From Rhizopus arrhizus (taxonomy: Eukaryota > Mucoromycota > Mucoromycetes > Mucorales > Rhizopodaceae): a stretch of DNA of 64,000 nt. Position 1 is the first letter of the stretch, and the number at the start of each line of letters is the position of its first letter. Shown here piece by piece: positions 46,707 to 58,671 of the stretch. Under the pieces are notes generated by a model that did not search any database, was not told where the DNA came from, and saw nothing but the letters and a program-made list of their open reading frames with translations. The stretch covers positions 620,001 through 684,000 of the forward strand of contig JAKZZE010000025.1 in NCBI GenBank assembly GCA_024220505.1, read 5' to 3'. The position numbers were made by a program, and so were the translations under genes.

Positions 46707-48237
46707 ATATGTACACATGTCTAATATCATAGTTTGGTAATAGCCCAAAAAGGGATATAGGGGGTCCATAAGGTGAAGATCTTTTCTTTTTTTATTTATT
46801 CACTAAACCAAAGTCAAGTTCATTCTAATTTTCATCTTTTTTATATTCTCGTATATTCTTTTTTTTTTTGCTTGACCTTATGCTCACAATTTCGTCACTG
46901 AAAAATTAATTTTACATTTGTGCTACGCGTCTAAAAGTGATGCGTTTGTTTTACAGTGACTAATACAAGAAGGGACGACTTGATAACAACAGGATTCAAT
47001 AGTTTTTATTTTTTTTATTTTATTCAATGCAAAATAAATTAAAAGGATAAACAGCCAAGGAAAACAACCAGTTTAGATAAAGTTTAATTTGTGAAAGATT
47101 CAGTCAAGTTAGATTGGATGCCATGTTTGACAAATGTTGGCTCGTGTGCTCTTGAATGCATCATTTAGTAGAATAGCACTTTTGTTAGTGAGCGGACATT
47201 TTGCAGGGCTCTGTTTTTTTTTTTTTCATTCTTCAAATGCCGATTGAAGAGATCTTTTTTCTGAAACGGAGGCGTGTCATTGAATGAAATCACGGAATTC
47301 GGAGACGTATTTTAAGCGATAAAAAAATGTACATTTGCTTAGTAAACTCGGAAAAAGAAGGTTGCAGCCGGTTTTGGAGTTGCGTTGTATCACCCAAGTT
47401 AAGTTACACAAACATATAGAACGCGCAAGGATAATGACTTTCAATGTGTCCTGTGCATTACATCTTGTTGAGCGACCCCTGCTTTTTATTTTAAAATCAA
47501 ATTATTAATTCATAGTGAACATGTTTTAATTCAAAATGAATTGAAAATAAAAGTAAAGTGAATGGGATAAAGGGAATAGGGACGAATGTAGGAGATTGTC
47601 AAAATAGGAAGGAAAAATAAATATTCCGTGCAGTGAAAAACGACACTTTCCATTTTAAGTCAATTTATTATGTGCATTGCCACACGTGAGGTCAAGTGTT
47701 TTTGGATAAACTAGGATAATCAGCAGAACATCATCCAGTAGGTTACTCAAATTGATTCAGAATTGAATGTTTTGAAGGGAGATGAATAGGAGAATCAGTG
47801 AATTTAAATAGTTTCTTCATGTTTCTAAAACACTCTTAATAATTATCTCTCATTTAATTAAAAAATGGAGTCTGAAGTTTAAAGCGGGAATGAAGAGGAG
47901 GACAAAGGGACTAAAAAAAAAAAAAAAAGGTGAAATGGACACAATGTCATTATTACAAAAGATAATGATTTGTTGTAGTATTTTCATGTTGTCATTTTTG
48001 CTTTAAAAATAAAAAAATGACACCAGAATCAGGCTGTTCAATGTCTTCAGCTATTTTGGGGAGACGTATTTACGTAATCTATATTTATAATAATCCAAGT
48101 TACACATATTCTGATGGCTTTGTTTGGCCATCATTTTGAATCAAAAAAATAAAAATATAAACCAAACAGTAGATTCTATTTTTATTTTGTTTTCTTCTTT
48201 TAATAATTTTTTTTTTATTTTTTATTTAATACAATCA
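46707..48237. other. intergenic, no gene seen
   Basis: AT-rich DNA with several T and A runs, upstream of the second Zn2Cys6 gene. No gene, RNA or repeat is supported. Confidence 0.5.
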
Positions 48238-50615
48238 ATGGGTAAATCAAACCAAGAATTAAAATACAAGAGACTTAAGGTTGGTCATGCTTGTTATGTC
48301 TGTCGAAGTAAAAAAATAAAGGTAATTCACTTGCTTATTTCAATCTTTTGTTCATTCCTTCTTTAATCTATAGTGTGATGGACTCAGGCCTTGTATGCAG
48401 GTAATACCAACAGATTTTATATGAGAGTTTTATCTAACTATTCAATTATTAGTGTAAAGGTACAGAAAAGCTGAGCATTTTTTTTTTCTTGGTAAAAAAA
48501 ACTAATATCAATCTTATAGCTCGCGGTAGAAACTGTATATCATCAAAAACAGAATCCTTGTCTAAAGAATCATCAGAAACCAGTAAAGATCATCTCGAGA
48601 ATAACAACAGCAGCAGCAGCTGCAGTAGTAGTAGTTGTAGTGAATCAGACGATGACTCTATTCTCTTTTCAAGGCCAAGAAAATCTTTTGTAAATAACTC
48701 AGAAAGTACCCTTCCATTTTGTGAATCCCGCACTAGCCATACTGTTACGTCAATAGCAACAAGTGTAAAAGAAAAAAAGGAGTTCCCTGCCGAAGTTTCC
48801 TCTAAATTCCCTATGTTTGGTAACTTTGTTCGTTGGACGACTGAGCCTCCTTTACCAACACATTATTCTCACCCAATCGAGATGCCTGCGGCTGATGTAC
48901 AGATGCACATGATTGACCTATTCTTTCAAACATATTATGAAACTATGCCTCTTATTCCTAAAACATTGTTCTATGAACAACTTCACGTCAAGGGACCATT
49001 AATAACCCCTCTGCTGTTGAATGCCATCTATTGCACTGTCAGTGGATTTACAACTCAAACTGATGTCCCAAAACCCAGTGTCTTTTTTAATCGTGCCAAA
49101 AAGCTAGTAGATGACTTTCTTGACACGCCCCGGGTGAGTACTGTGATCGCCCTCTGTCTTTTATCCTTATATGAACCAAGCCCTACTAGAGGAAAGACAT
49201 CTTCAGGTACTCAGCATTGTAGAGCATGGATTTATGGTGGCATGGCCTTTCGTATGTGTCTTGAACTCGGACTGAATATTGATAATCCAGAGACAAGAAA
49301 AATGCTAGGTCCTCAAGATATCGAACTTCGTCGGAGAGCCTTTTGGACGTGCTACGTTTTTGATAAGATTCAAAGTCAAGAATGGGAAAGAGCTTGGATC
49401 TTGCCATCTTCATTAGCCAATGTCTCTTTACCCACCGCTCTGTCTAACGATGATGCAAACGAAAGGCAGATTATAGCGGCTTTTGCTCAAACTATAAAGC
49501 TCTTTGTGATTGCTGAAGAGGGTCTTCAGATTCGCTCGCTCTTTGCTATTAATGGCAGAAATGATACAAGCGTCGTTCACAGTCAACTTGAACTGCATTA
49601 TTCAAGAATCTTGAATTGGAAGCAAGAATTATTAAATGATACCGCTTTTGATTCTTACAAACTCCTTGAAAGCACCGCAACCGAACCTTATTTGGTCTAC
49701 AGTCATCTCATCTTTTATTACATGCTGATAGAAACGTTGATCTTGTTACCACAAACTGCAGAGAGAATATCCAAACAACGTGGCTATGCAGCGGAGCTTA
49801 TAAAACATGCTGATATTATTTGCCTCCAGCCTTCCAAAACTGTTCCGTATGAGATGATTGTTCATACTGTTGGTACTTCGCTTCGGGCCTATCTAGATGA
49901 TGATAGCAAAAAGACACTTATGCCATCCGAATTGATTAGCAAATGCCTCAAGATATTTTCTATCATACAACAGCGTGCTTCAATCCCAAAATTTTCTGAA
50001 ATTGTCCGACATGTACACAGTTTATATCAACATGCAAGAAAGACTCAGCAAACGGACCTTGTCGAGAAACGATCAAAAGGGCCCGAACAGGATCCAATGG
50101 ACCCCATCTATTCTTTCTCACCCTCTCTGGAAGAAAAAGGTCAGCAAGAGATTATAGCTCAGCACTCAATTGAAAACGATTTTCTTTCAACCAATGAATA
50201 TTCTTGTCATACAAACAACAATAGACTGCGTGTCCAAACTGAGATGCAGTATCAAAAGCAACCATGGCAAGATATGGTAGATAAGCACGAACTAATGACA
50301 CCTTCAACGCCAGAAGACCCACTACAGCAGTTTAGTAATTCGCCTGTTACCGATCCAATTGAGCTGACGTGGCCATTACCTTATTTATCTCAGTCGGCTT
50401 TTTCTCCAGATGTAAATACCTTAACCTGCCAAGAGCAGCCCTATCTGACTCAGTTCTCAAATCTAAGCCCGTCCAGTTATATGGCTTCACCCTATGCTCA
50501 TCCCACTCCTTACCTGAATGAATCATATCACTATCTTGATACTGAATACATAGACCATTTTTCAACCCTGTCAAGCATTCCAACGACAGCTCAGCAATTG
50601 TATTATATAAACTAA
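48238..50615 (+). CDS. Zn2Cys6 fungal transcription factor with 7-nt microexon
   Basis: A fungal-specific regulator. Exons 48238-48321, 48374-48400, 48453-48459 and 48520-50615 give 737 residues. The zinc cluster is split over four exons: ACYVCRSKKIK, then CDGLRPCMQ, then CK (7 nt), then ARGRNCISSK. Only this joining supplies all six cysteines with normal spacing. After a Ser-rich stretch, the fungal-specific TF domain follows (MIDLFFQTYYETMPLIPK, AWIYGGMAFRMCLELGLN, RRRAFWTCYVFDK), with a Pro/Ser/Gln-rich tail. It shares domain order with the factor at 41590-43953. A simple ORF reading starting near 48489 would miss the whole DNA-binding domain. The regulatory target is unknown. Confidence 0.9.
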
Positions 50616-51192
50616 AAACAATCTCCCCCCCCCTTGACACACATACAATCCCTCCTACATATTTATTTATACAACCCACCTCACTCAGGGTGTCATCTAC
50701 ATTATTTTTATGTGCTTTTCTCTAAATTCACTTGTCTCATAATAAAGTAAATCATCAAACAAAACGTCTCTTTTTTACCATCTAATACTTTTAGTTGCAT
50801 ATTCCACGATATAAAGCGGGTAAACCCCACAAGCATCGGAAAAGGCAAGTTTCACATTTCTTGTCTTTCGCTTGTGTTCAGAAATGTTCAGCCAAATGCA
50901 ACAGTTTGCTCAGCAAACCTATACTATCATACACATCTACCTCTCTCATAAAAGAATACGAATTGTATTTAATACATTTGAAATAGAAAAGTAAATTCAT
51001 GTGAACCCTCCCCTCTATCGTTCCTACAACAAGAAAAGAAACTACCGATTCCATCATTAAAGTTTTTATGAAACGTTTCTCCCAGGTACTTTTTTGTTAT
51101 TGAATAAACTGGTTTTTAAGACATCTTCTTCATCCTCTCTGGTCAAACACTATTTTTTATTTACTGCACTGGTTTCACGCTTTGAGAAGCTT

Positions 51193-51237
<45 letters not shown>

Positions 51238-51624
51238 TAGCATTATCATAAATACATAAAGATTCCCTAAAACCTTGTTTGAAGTGAATTGATGATAAAA
51301 TTCAATTGTGGTTTAAATGTATTTTTTTTAATAAAGTATGAAACCAACGGACGATTTAATTAATGCATGGGTTCGATAGTTCCATAAAATAAACTTAAAC
51401 TTTAGCTTGGCTTTTTTATTATCAATAAACAACAATAATAATAAATTGTGTTCATAACAAGAGTATGTTTGAAACGCTCTTGATGATCAAAGATCTGCTA
51501 GTGATTATTTGCTTATATTAAAGCCTTTGGCCAGATGCAGAAGATAACAAGGAGTTTGAATCATAATTTACATTCTTTGTAAAATCAACACTTTATTAAT
51601 TCAGGACGATAAAATGTGCAACTG
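50616..51624. other. intergenic, no gene seen
   Basis: A spacer between convergent genes with a 38-base T run at 51197-51234. Several AATAAA-type signals could serve both 3' ends. Nothing else was recognised. Confidence 0.5.
51197..51234. repeat. poly-T tract of about 38 bases
   Basis: An uninterrupted T run in intergenic DNA. The length may be imprecise. Confidence 0.9.
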
Positions 51625-52779
51625 TCAGTAATAGATGGATGATGCTTTAGATGGTTCTATATGGCCATCACCAAAAGTAATTCGTGATCCACCCCCAATC
51701 GTACTTGCTAAGGGTTCAAAATGTGTTTGCTGCAAGACCACCGTACTTTCTCCTTCGCCTTTTTCTGCAATCACCCTCAGGTCCCCGTAAATGAGTCCTG
51801 CTATTAAATCTCGAAGTTTATGTAGACCCATCTGGAAGAAGAAGATGATGATGATGATGAGTGAGATAGCCACATACCATATAGCTGCACTTGGCCCTAC
51901 TGACCAGTCGAGAAAGGAATAAACCCACCATTTTTCACTAGTAATGAACTTTAGGTCCTATTCTTTTTATGTGCAGAGAACTTACACTGCAAAGATTATA
52001 AATGTCAAAAACATGTAGAAGACTACTGTTCCATAGACTAGTATAACCATATTTTTATGTACTTTCATTCTATTAAAGGTCACTTCAACTACTAGTATAA
52101 ATAAAGTGACAGTATGTAAAGATATGCTTATCCAAAAATCAACTGGGCTTAGGTGTGCTATCATGAAATAGGTTAAATAATAAAACACGCTTTTATAAAT
52201 CAGTTTTTACTACCATTGAATAGACGCTCTTGAGCCAATAAAGCCCAAAACACTACAGGAGTTTGAATGCTACAAAAAAAAAAATCAGAGAGAGAAAAAA
52301 GAAAATAGTTTTTGATTACTTGAAAACGACAACAGTATGGTACAAGTAAACATAAAGATAGTTGAGTACAGGAGATTGATCAAGAAATGAACTTGGACGT
52401 TGAGAAGATGATGAGGTTAACCATAGATACTTTGCGTGATGATAAGTAGTTGTCTGATACAGATGATGTTAATAGACATCCTTTTTAATATAATCCTGAT
52501 TTTAATATTTACCAACAGATAGGCATTTAGTCCTATGAATGTCAAGTCTGTAAAATAGGCAAAAAAGTGTTTAAACTCTCCTGTCTTTAAAGACCAAATG
52601 ATATCAACCCACAAGACTACAAAACTATACAACACGAGTGGCGAACGAATGATAAACAATGTTTTAGAAGATACAAAATTAGAGCTAACAGCTCGCTCTG
52701 GCTCAAATTGATCGAGTCCAAGCCATCGAATGATTGCAACGTTGGATCTCTTTATCGGCTCATCACAATACACGCGCAT
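51625..52779 (-). CDS. AIG1/FAR-17a-like multi-pass membrane protein
   Basis: Family members include animal AIG1/ADTRP, threonine hydrolases of fatty-acid esters of hydroxy fatty acids. Exons on the minus strand: 52513-52779, 52320-52453, 52214-52269, 51986-52157 and 51625-51937, giving 313 residues with about six hydrophobic segments. Family features are YFTDLTFIGLNAYLL (Thr near the proposed nucleophile), the block SLHTVTLFILVVEV (matching the animal His-containing motif) and KWWVYSFLDWSVGP (matching the WVYPFLE-type motif). After the last membrane segment comes a soluble tail of about 70 residues. The gene is divergent from eIF3i. The family call is moderate to good; enzymatic activity is inferred. 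Confidence 0.75.
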
Positions 52780-53549
52780 GTTGCAATAAACAAAAGAAAA
52801 AGGAGTTCCTTTCGTGTGCTTTTTTTTTTTTCCTTTTCTTATGAAAGTAATCTTTGATACCTCCTTTTACTTTATAATGTCATTAAACGACTTTTAGGGA
52901 GTTAAAGTAGTAGGGCAAAAATAAAGCTGGTAGTTGTATGCACTGTATAGAGTTCTCCTGAATATGAATAGCATTGTATCAATATTACAATGATAGATTG
53001 TTCATTAGTTGTCTACTCAATCACATTCATGAATTGATCCAAGTTTATCTAGGTCGTACCTTGTCTGACAGAGGATCTTCAAAAGGCGAATCAAATCATA
53101 TGCAGTATGCTTTATCTTTACATCTATTTATTGTTCTCGTAGCAATTGTACTTTTTTTTTGCTACCCCTCAATGTAGTAGGCAGCATCCTCCTATGGTTA
53201 CACGCAAGGCACATTTCACGATATTAAATCATCATCAAACGAGCTTTGAAACCTCAACAAAAAATTAAATCAAATTGCTTGTTAAATTCACATCGCATTA
53301 GTTTTGTGTAAATCTCAAAACCCCCTGTAATCTGTTGATTATATTTTATTGTGAATTCGAGCTTAAAATGGAAATCCACAAGTTTTGTATGATGGAATTT
53401 GAACTGTGTTGCGCTCTTCTTATTCACCCCAAGAAACACCCCTTTCACCTTCACTGTCTGTTCGGACCGGGTCTGTCAATCGGAGGTTGAAGTAGCAGAA
53501 GCCTCAATTTTTTTTTCTCTTGTCCTTTCAAGAGTTCCTCTTTGCAGCA
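52780..53549. other. divergent promoter region
   Basis: 770 bp between the divergent AIG1-like and eIF3i genes. It is AT-rich with a T-run near 52821-52831. A CT-rich tract with possible 5' leader splice signals lies just before the eIF3i start. No gene is seen. Confidence 0.5.
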
Positions 53550-54647
53550 ATGAGACCCATTTTACTTCAAGGCCACACTCGTGCATTAACACAGATCAAA
53601 TACAACCGAGAAGGTGATTTGCTGTTTACAGTCTCCAAAGACAAAGTTGCCAATGTTTGGTACTCTCATAATGGAGAACGTCTAGGTACCTATACAGGTC
53701 ACCAAGGAAGTGTTTGGACTATTGATGTGAATGGTATTTTCAAAAATGTACATACGATGCGTGAAACTAAACCTGTTTATTTAACATTAGCTGAATCTAC
53801 ATTACTTGTTACTGGTTCAGCAGATAACTCCTGTAAACTTTGGGAAGTTCAAACGGGTCGATGTTTAAAGACTTGGGAATTCAAGACGGCTGTGAAGCGT
53901 GTTGAGTTTAGTGAAGACGGTTCTATGGTTTTATGCGTAACCGAAGAGCGTATGGGATATTCAGGAACCGTTACAGTGTACCCTGTTAATAGCGACATCA
54001 ATGGTGCCCGTATGTATTTTTTTATATGGATAATAAATCCTTGTACTTATACACGCTCTATAGAATCCAATTCACCTATTGTTGTCATCACGTACAACGG
54101 AGGATCTAAAGCTGTTGTAGCTGGATGGACTTACTTGGACAAATATATTGTTACCGGTCATGAAGATGGTACTATCTGTCAGTGGGACTGGAAGGCTAAC
54201 GAAAAGATCAAGTCTATTAAAGCACACGAGAGCGTTTTATCTGATATGCAATCTAGCAACGATCGCACATATTTTATTACTTCTTCAAAAGACAAAAGCG
54301 CAAAGATCATTGATTCAATGACATTGGACATAAAGAAGACCTATACTGCCGACACACCTCTGAACTCTGCATCTATTACACCCAAGCATCAGGAATTCGT
54401 CATTATCGGTGGTGGTCAAGATGCAATGAATGTCACAACAACTTCTGCTAGACAGGGTAAATTCGAAAGTAGATTCTATCACAAGATTTTAGAAGAGGAG
54501 GTCGGTCGTGTCAGAGGTCATTTTGGTCCTATCAATACGATTGCTGTCCACCCCGATGGAACGAGTTATTCTAGTGGTGGTGAAGATGGTTATGTTCGTG
54601 TACATCATTTTGATCCTGATTATTATACTTTCAAGCTTGAAATTTAG
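53550..54647 (+). CDS. TIF34: translation initiation factor eIF3 subunit i
   Basis: A WD40 subunit of eIF3 that joins the b-g-i module on the 40S ribosome. Exons 53550-53733, 53791-54009 and 54064-54647 give 328 residues, the usual size. The start [19 protein letters not shown] is the family N-terminus. WD blocks include [48 protein letters not shown] and [15 protein letters not shown]. Both introns (57 and 54 nt) are multiples of three and contain no in-frame stop. The unspliced frame therefore stays open and would insert 19 and 18 residues that break WD repeats. I treat them as introns because they have GT-AG ends and interrupt conserved blocks. The stop is 20 bp from the convergent MBIP stop. 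Confidence 0.95.
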   Translation: MRPILLQGHTRALTQIKYNREGDLLFTVSKDKVANVWYSHNGERLGTYTGHQGSVWTIDVNGIFKNVHTMRETKPVYLTLAESTLLVTGSADNSCKLWEVQTGRCLKTWEFKTAVKRVEFSEDGSMVLCVTEERMGYSGTVTVYPVNSDINGARMYFFIWIINPCTYTRSIESNSPIVVITYNGGSKAVVAGWTYLDKYIVTGHEDGTICQWDWKANEKIKSIKAHESVLSDMQSSNDRTYFITSSKDKSAKIIDSMTLDIKKTYTADTPLNSASITPKHQEFVIIGGGQDAMNVTTTSARQGKFESRFYHKILEEEVGRVRGHFGPINTIAVHPDGTSYSSGGEDGYVRVHHFDPDYYTFKLEI

Positions 54648-54667
54648 ATTAAAATTTTTTGTTTTAT

Positions 54668-55645
54668 TTAAACATGTGAATCAGACATTGCATCTGATAA
54701 TTGTTTGTGTATATTCAGTTGCTCGATGACAGCCCTTGTTAAAGAGGAATTGGCTCTTCCGGTCGTCTTTAACATTGCTGTTTGTGGTGCAGTTGTATTA
54801 ATTTTTGTAGATGTGTAGCCGTCCTCTAGAGGCGTTCGTGTTATATACGTGATGGGTGGTGGGGGAGGAAATGTTCGGTTGGGCTGGTTGAAATGAACGG
54901 CTGCCCAGGTTGGGTGCTCACGTTCAATTTCCATCAAGGTGTTTTCTAAAATTTTTATTCTTTCAAAGATAGAAAAAGGCGGATCTGCGTTTTGATCTAG
55001 TTTTACATTCAAGTGTTGTTCTATATTATTTATTCGTTCTGTTGAGTCAGCGCTTGTTAAAGTTGTGTTGTCTTTGTGCTTATTCGCTGCTGTTGTTGTC
55101 GATCGAGCAAGTGGACCGTCCTCATTGTTTACAATGTCAAATTTCATTTGAATGTTTCGATTGATTTCTCGAGCGTCTGTTCTCGCACAAGTTACATCAT
55201 CGGCAGTAGGATCATGACGACTTAAAAATTCGGTTCTATTACTTTCGTCTAGTTCATTTCGTTTTGCTTGTATAAAAGTACTAATTCGTTGATCAACTTC
55301 CTTTGTTGTTGCTCGTATTTGAACCTGTTCACTGTCCATGCGCTTGATACGCTCTTTATTTTCGTCCTCATCTTCTGTTATAGACTGCCTTCGTCTCTTT
55401 ATTAGTAGATCTTTGTGTGTCTTATCTGGTTTGTCTAATACTTCTTCCTTAGCATCAACATGCTTCTCTAAGCGCTCTATTAATCGTTCAACTAATTTTT
55501 CTAATTCATCGGGTAATTTTTCTAACTGAGAGCGAGAAAGAATAGCCAGCTCTGAATTCAAGCACTCGCTTGTCTCTAGAAGCCCGATTTCTTTAAAGAA
55601 ACGAGTAAATTCTTTATCCCATGACAGTGTTTGCTCTGCAGACAT
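54668..55645 (-). CDS. MBIP: MBIP-like protein (ATAC-complex subunit family)
   Basis: In animals MBIP is a subunit of the ATAC histone acetyltransferase complex and binds MAP3K12. Single exon, 325 residues. The diagnostic block is VDQRISTFIQAKRNELDESN followed by the short motif CARTDA (about residue 155). The C-terminal part has INNIEQHLN and IFERIKILENTLMEIEREHP, matching the paired coiled-coil helices of the family, and ends with a Pro-rich run and a LTRAVIEQLN helix. The N-terminal third is a charged coiled region. MBIP is not a typical yeast gene, so its presence here is notable. It is tail-to-tail with eIF3i. The assignment rests on pattern memory of the central block; a search could confirm it. 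Confidence 0.72.
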   Translation of the reverse strand: MSAEQTLSWDKEFTRFFKEIGLLETSECLNSELAILSRSQLEKLPDELEKLVERLIERLEKHVDAKEEVLDKPDKTHKDLLIKRRRQSITEDEDENKERIKRMDSEQVQIRATTKEVDQRISTFIQAKRNELDESNRTEFLSRHDPTADDVTCARTDAREINRNIQMKFDIVNNEDGPLARSTTTAANKHKDNTTLTSADSTERINNIEQHLNVKLDQNADPPFSIFERIKILENTLMEIEREHPTWAAVHFNQPNRTFPPPPPITYITRTPLEDGYTSTKINTTAPQTAMLKTTGRANSSLTRAVIEQLNIHKQLSDAMSDSHV

Positions 55646-56136
55646 TTACAAATAAACAAAAATTAAAAATTTAATCAACACAAATGGCCGTTTCACTTGT
55701 CTTTTCATTATCTGACCAATTATATTTCGTATAATTGCTTATTTGAAATTACAGCCATTGTTTCTTTTTATTATAACAAAAAACTTTTTTGTTTATCAAT
55801 ATATATTAACTAAAGTAAATAATCCAAAACCTAGAAAGATGAACATATCAAGTAGCGTATAAAATAAGAGTACAAGTTAGTAAAGAGTATTGCAATCACA
55901 CGTTTGCTAGTTTAACTTTTCTTTGAAATTTGTTTCTCGAGCTCAAAATATGAATATGTTTCCAATAAACATGATATACACACAATGTCACATTTTATTT
56001 TCCTTAGACACTAATCAACCCAATTCATTCTGCATAGTCATCACTTTCATTTTTTTTTGAACCACCATGGGTATCTATTAAAAGGTGTTTCTAGTTGAAA
56101 TCATACATCATACAATGACATATGAATATTGTTGAA
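55646..56136. other. intergenic, no gene seen
   Basis: An AT-rich spacer between two minus-strand genes. No supported feature. Confidence 0.5.
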
Positions 56137-56913
<777 letters not shown>

Positions 56914-57038
56914 TGAAATGAACAGAAAAAAAAAAGAGTTAATCTCAACTCCGAGTCTTGCTTTGAATAAAAAGTTAAAATTATATGCATAACTAAAGGA
57001 AGCTATGCTCTTGATTGATTAATATTACTGATGATTTA

Positions 57039-57275
57039 TTAGATACCTGCTAGAAAAATAGCAGTGATTGAAGCATATATCTTAAAAGTTTTTCTTTCAT
57101 GTATACATTTCAATAGAAGGTAATAATATAACAATAGCCACATTGACACATAAAAAATAAGCAATGAAATTGTTTCTTTCTTTTCTTTTGATCCTTTTGT
57201 TGATACTATTGATGTTTCTTGTAATAAATAATGCAGTAAATTCTGGTAACATTGAGTCAAATAAATTTGAGACAT
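57039..57275 (-). CDS. possible small membrane protein
   Basis: 78 codons with a polar N-terminus, one strong hydrophobic segment (LLIFYVSMWLLLYYYLLL) and a second short one at the C-terminus (ASITAIFLAGI). It resembles small ER-type membrane proteins in layout only; no family is recognised. It lies in tandem upstream of the phosphatase gene. It could be chance in AT-rich DNA. Confidence 0.28.
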   Translation of the reverse strand: MSQIYLTQCYQNLLHYLLQETSIVSTKGSKEKKETISLLIFYVSMWLLLYYYLLLKCIHERKTFKIYASITAIFLAGI

Positions 57276-57822
57276 ACAGAATATACCACATATCTTGTAA
57301 AGAATACATCCACTACTAGACTAACGTTTTTCACCAAGTATAAAGTAGGAGGCGAAAAGTTGATTTATGGGAAGAGACAAAAAATGTGTCAGAACACTCA
57401 ATAATCATTCATATTTTGCAGATTCAAGCTGTCGAATGCAGAAGTTTGCAAATGATGAGAAAACTGGAAATAGTGGCTATTAAAAATATGAAAAGCTGTG
57501 TTAAGGAGTTTACCAATATCCGAAATAACGTGTTTCGTATTGGCTAATTCGAAGCACCCTTAGAAATCCTGTTTCGCCAAAAGGCAAATAACAAAAAACG
57601 CTCAAGCTAGTATGAACATAACAACAGAAAAAATAATTCTATATGCATAATGTATGATCGTGAATTTTTATCATAAAGAATCCAAAATCACCAAGACGAA
57701 TAATTTGCTCGAATTTAGACATTGGATAGACATTATGAAAAGAAGAAAGGAAGACTTGTAAAAGATGAACAGGTATTTTCTTAAAATAAGCAATAAAAAC
57801 TTCCCTTTATTTACATTAATAT
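57276..57822. other. intergenic, no gene seen
   Basis: An AT-rich spacer downstream of RRP46. Nothing recognised. Confidence 0.5.
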
Positions 57823-58671
57823 CTATTGTTGATGTTCCTTGTGCTTTTTTGATTCAACTGCAGTTCTTAAAAATGTATGAATTTGTTCTACTGCTTCAAA
57901 GCATGCTTCTTGACATGATGAATACTTTGATAATTGTTAAAATACATAAATTATTTCATTAAAGCTATATATCTCACCTCTGCTTCATTGAAAATTCCAT
58001 CTGAATCTGACAATAGCACATTTGAAGTTTTACGTGTATTATCAAAAGCAAATGTATGAACAGATTTAGCATTCTAACGATAAATTTGATAAGCAAATTA
58101 TCTTTTGTATCCAAAGCCAAATTTAATTTACCTGTAATTCGACAGCTGTTGGATCTAATACAACTTCACAAGTTTTACTGTCAAACATACAAGTTACTGC
58201 TGCTGCCATGTATTTTAAAGGGATTCCTGCATCTAACAAAGCTAAAGCAATTGCATTGATTGAAGCTGCCAACACTGATCCGTCGTCTTTTGTAACTTGA
58301 ACTGTGATTTGTACAAGTGTGCGAGGCATCATACCACCTAAAATGATCGGCTCAAATGTTGTACGTAAAGTGTTTTCAATCAATTTTTCTTTTGTGGCTC
58401 TAACTCCTTTAGCTGGTCTGACAATAACTTCTACAGTAGCTTCGTCTAATTTCTCATCACGCATTTGTACTTCCACAGGTCCTGATACAGAACAAATGAC
58501 TGATGTTGTTCCTTTTTATAAAATGTAAGCATATAAATAACAATAGGTTTGCTTTTTTTTAATACCAAACTCAAACTTAGCTGAGCCATCTGCTCTACTT
58601 AATATGTTTTGCGATGCAGACAAAGTTCTTGTTTGCTTGTTGTCTGCACGTCGATCAGGTCTTGTTACCAT
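57823..58671 (-). CDS. RRP46: RNA exosome subunit Rrp46 (EXOSC5)
   Basis: A catalytically inactive RNase-PH-fold subunit of the exosome ring. Exons on the minus strand: 58566-58671, 58132-58511, 57978-58073 and 57823-57924, giving 227 residues. Family blocks: RADGSAKFEFG at the first junction, SVICSVSGPVEVQMRDEK, VEVIVRPAKGVRATKEK, MMPRTLVQITVQV, DDGSVLAASINAIALALLDAGIPL, and a C-terminal helix ACFEAVEQIHTFL. The final acceptor was chosen at caaag|tattc because it restores the helix in frame and follows a TTTAAC branch site. All introns are 53-58 nt. The family call is strong. Confidence 0.93.

Noticed and set aside
48489..48519. Start of the second Zn2Cys6 gene at about 48489
   Set aside because: This reads an intron as coding and loses the zinc cluster, which is clearly encoded upstream.
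53520..54647. eIF3i as one uninterrupted 375-residue ORF
   Set aside because: It would start upstream of the family N-terminus without an ATG and include two intron sequences that break conserved WD blocks.
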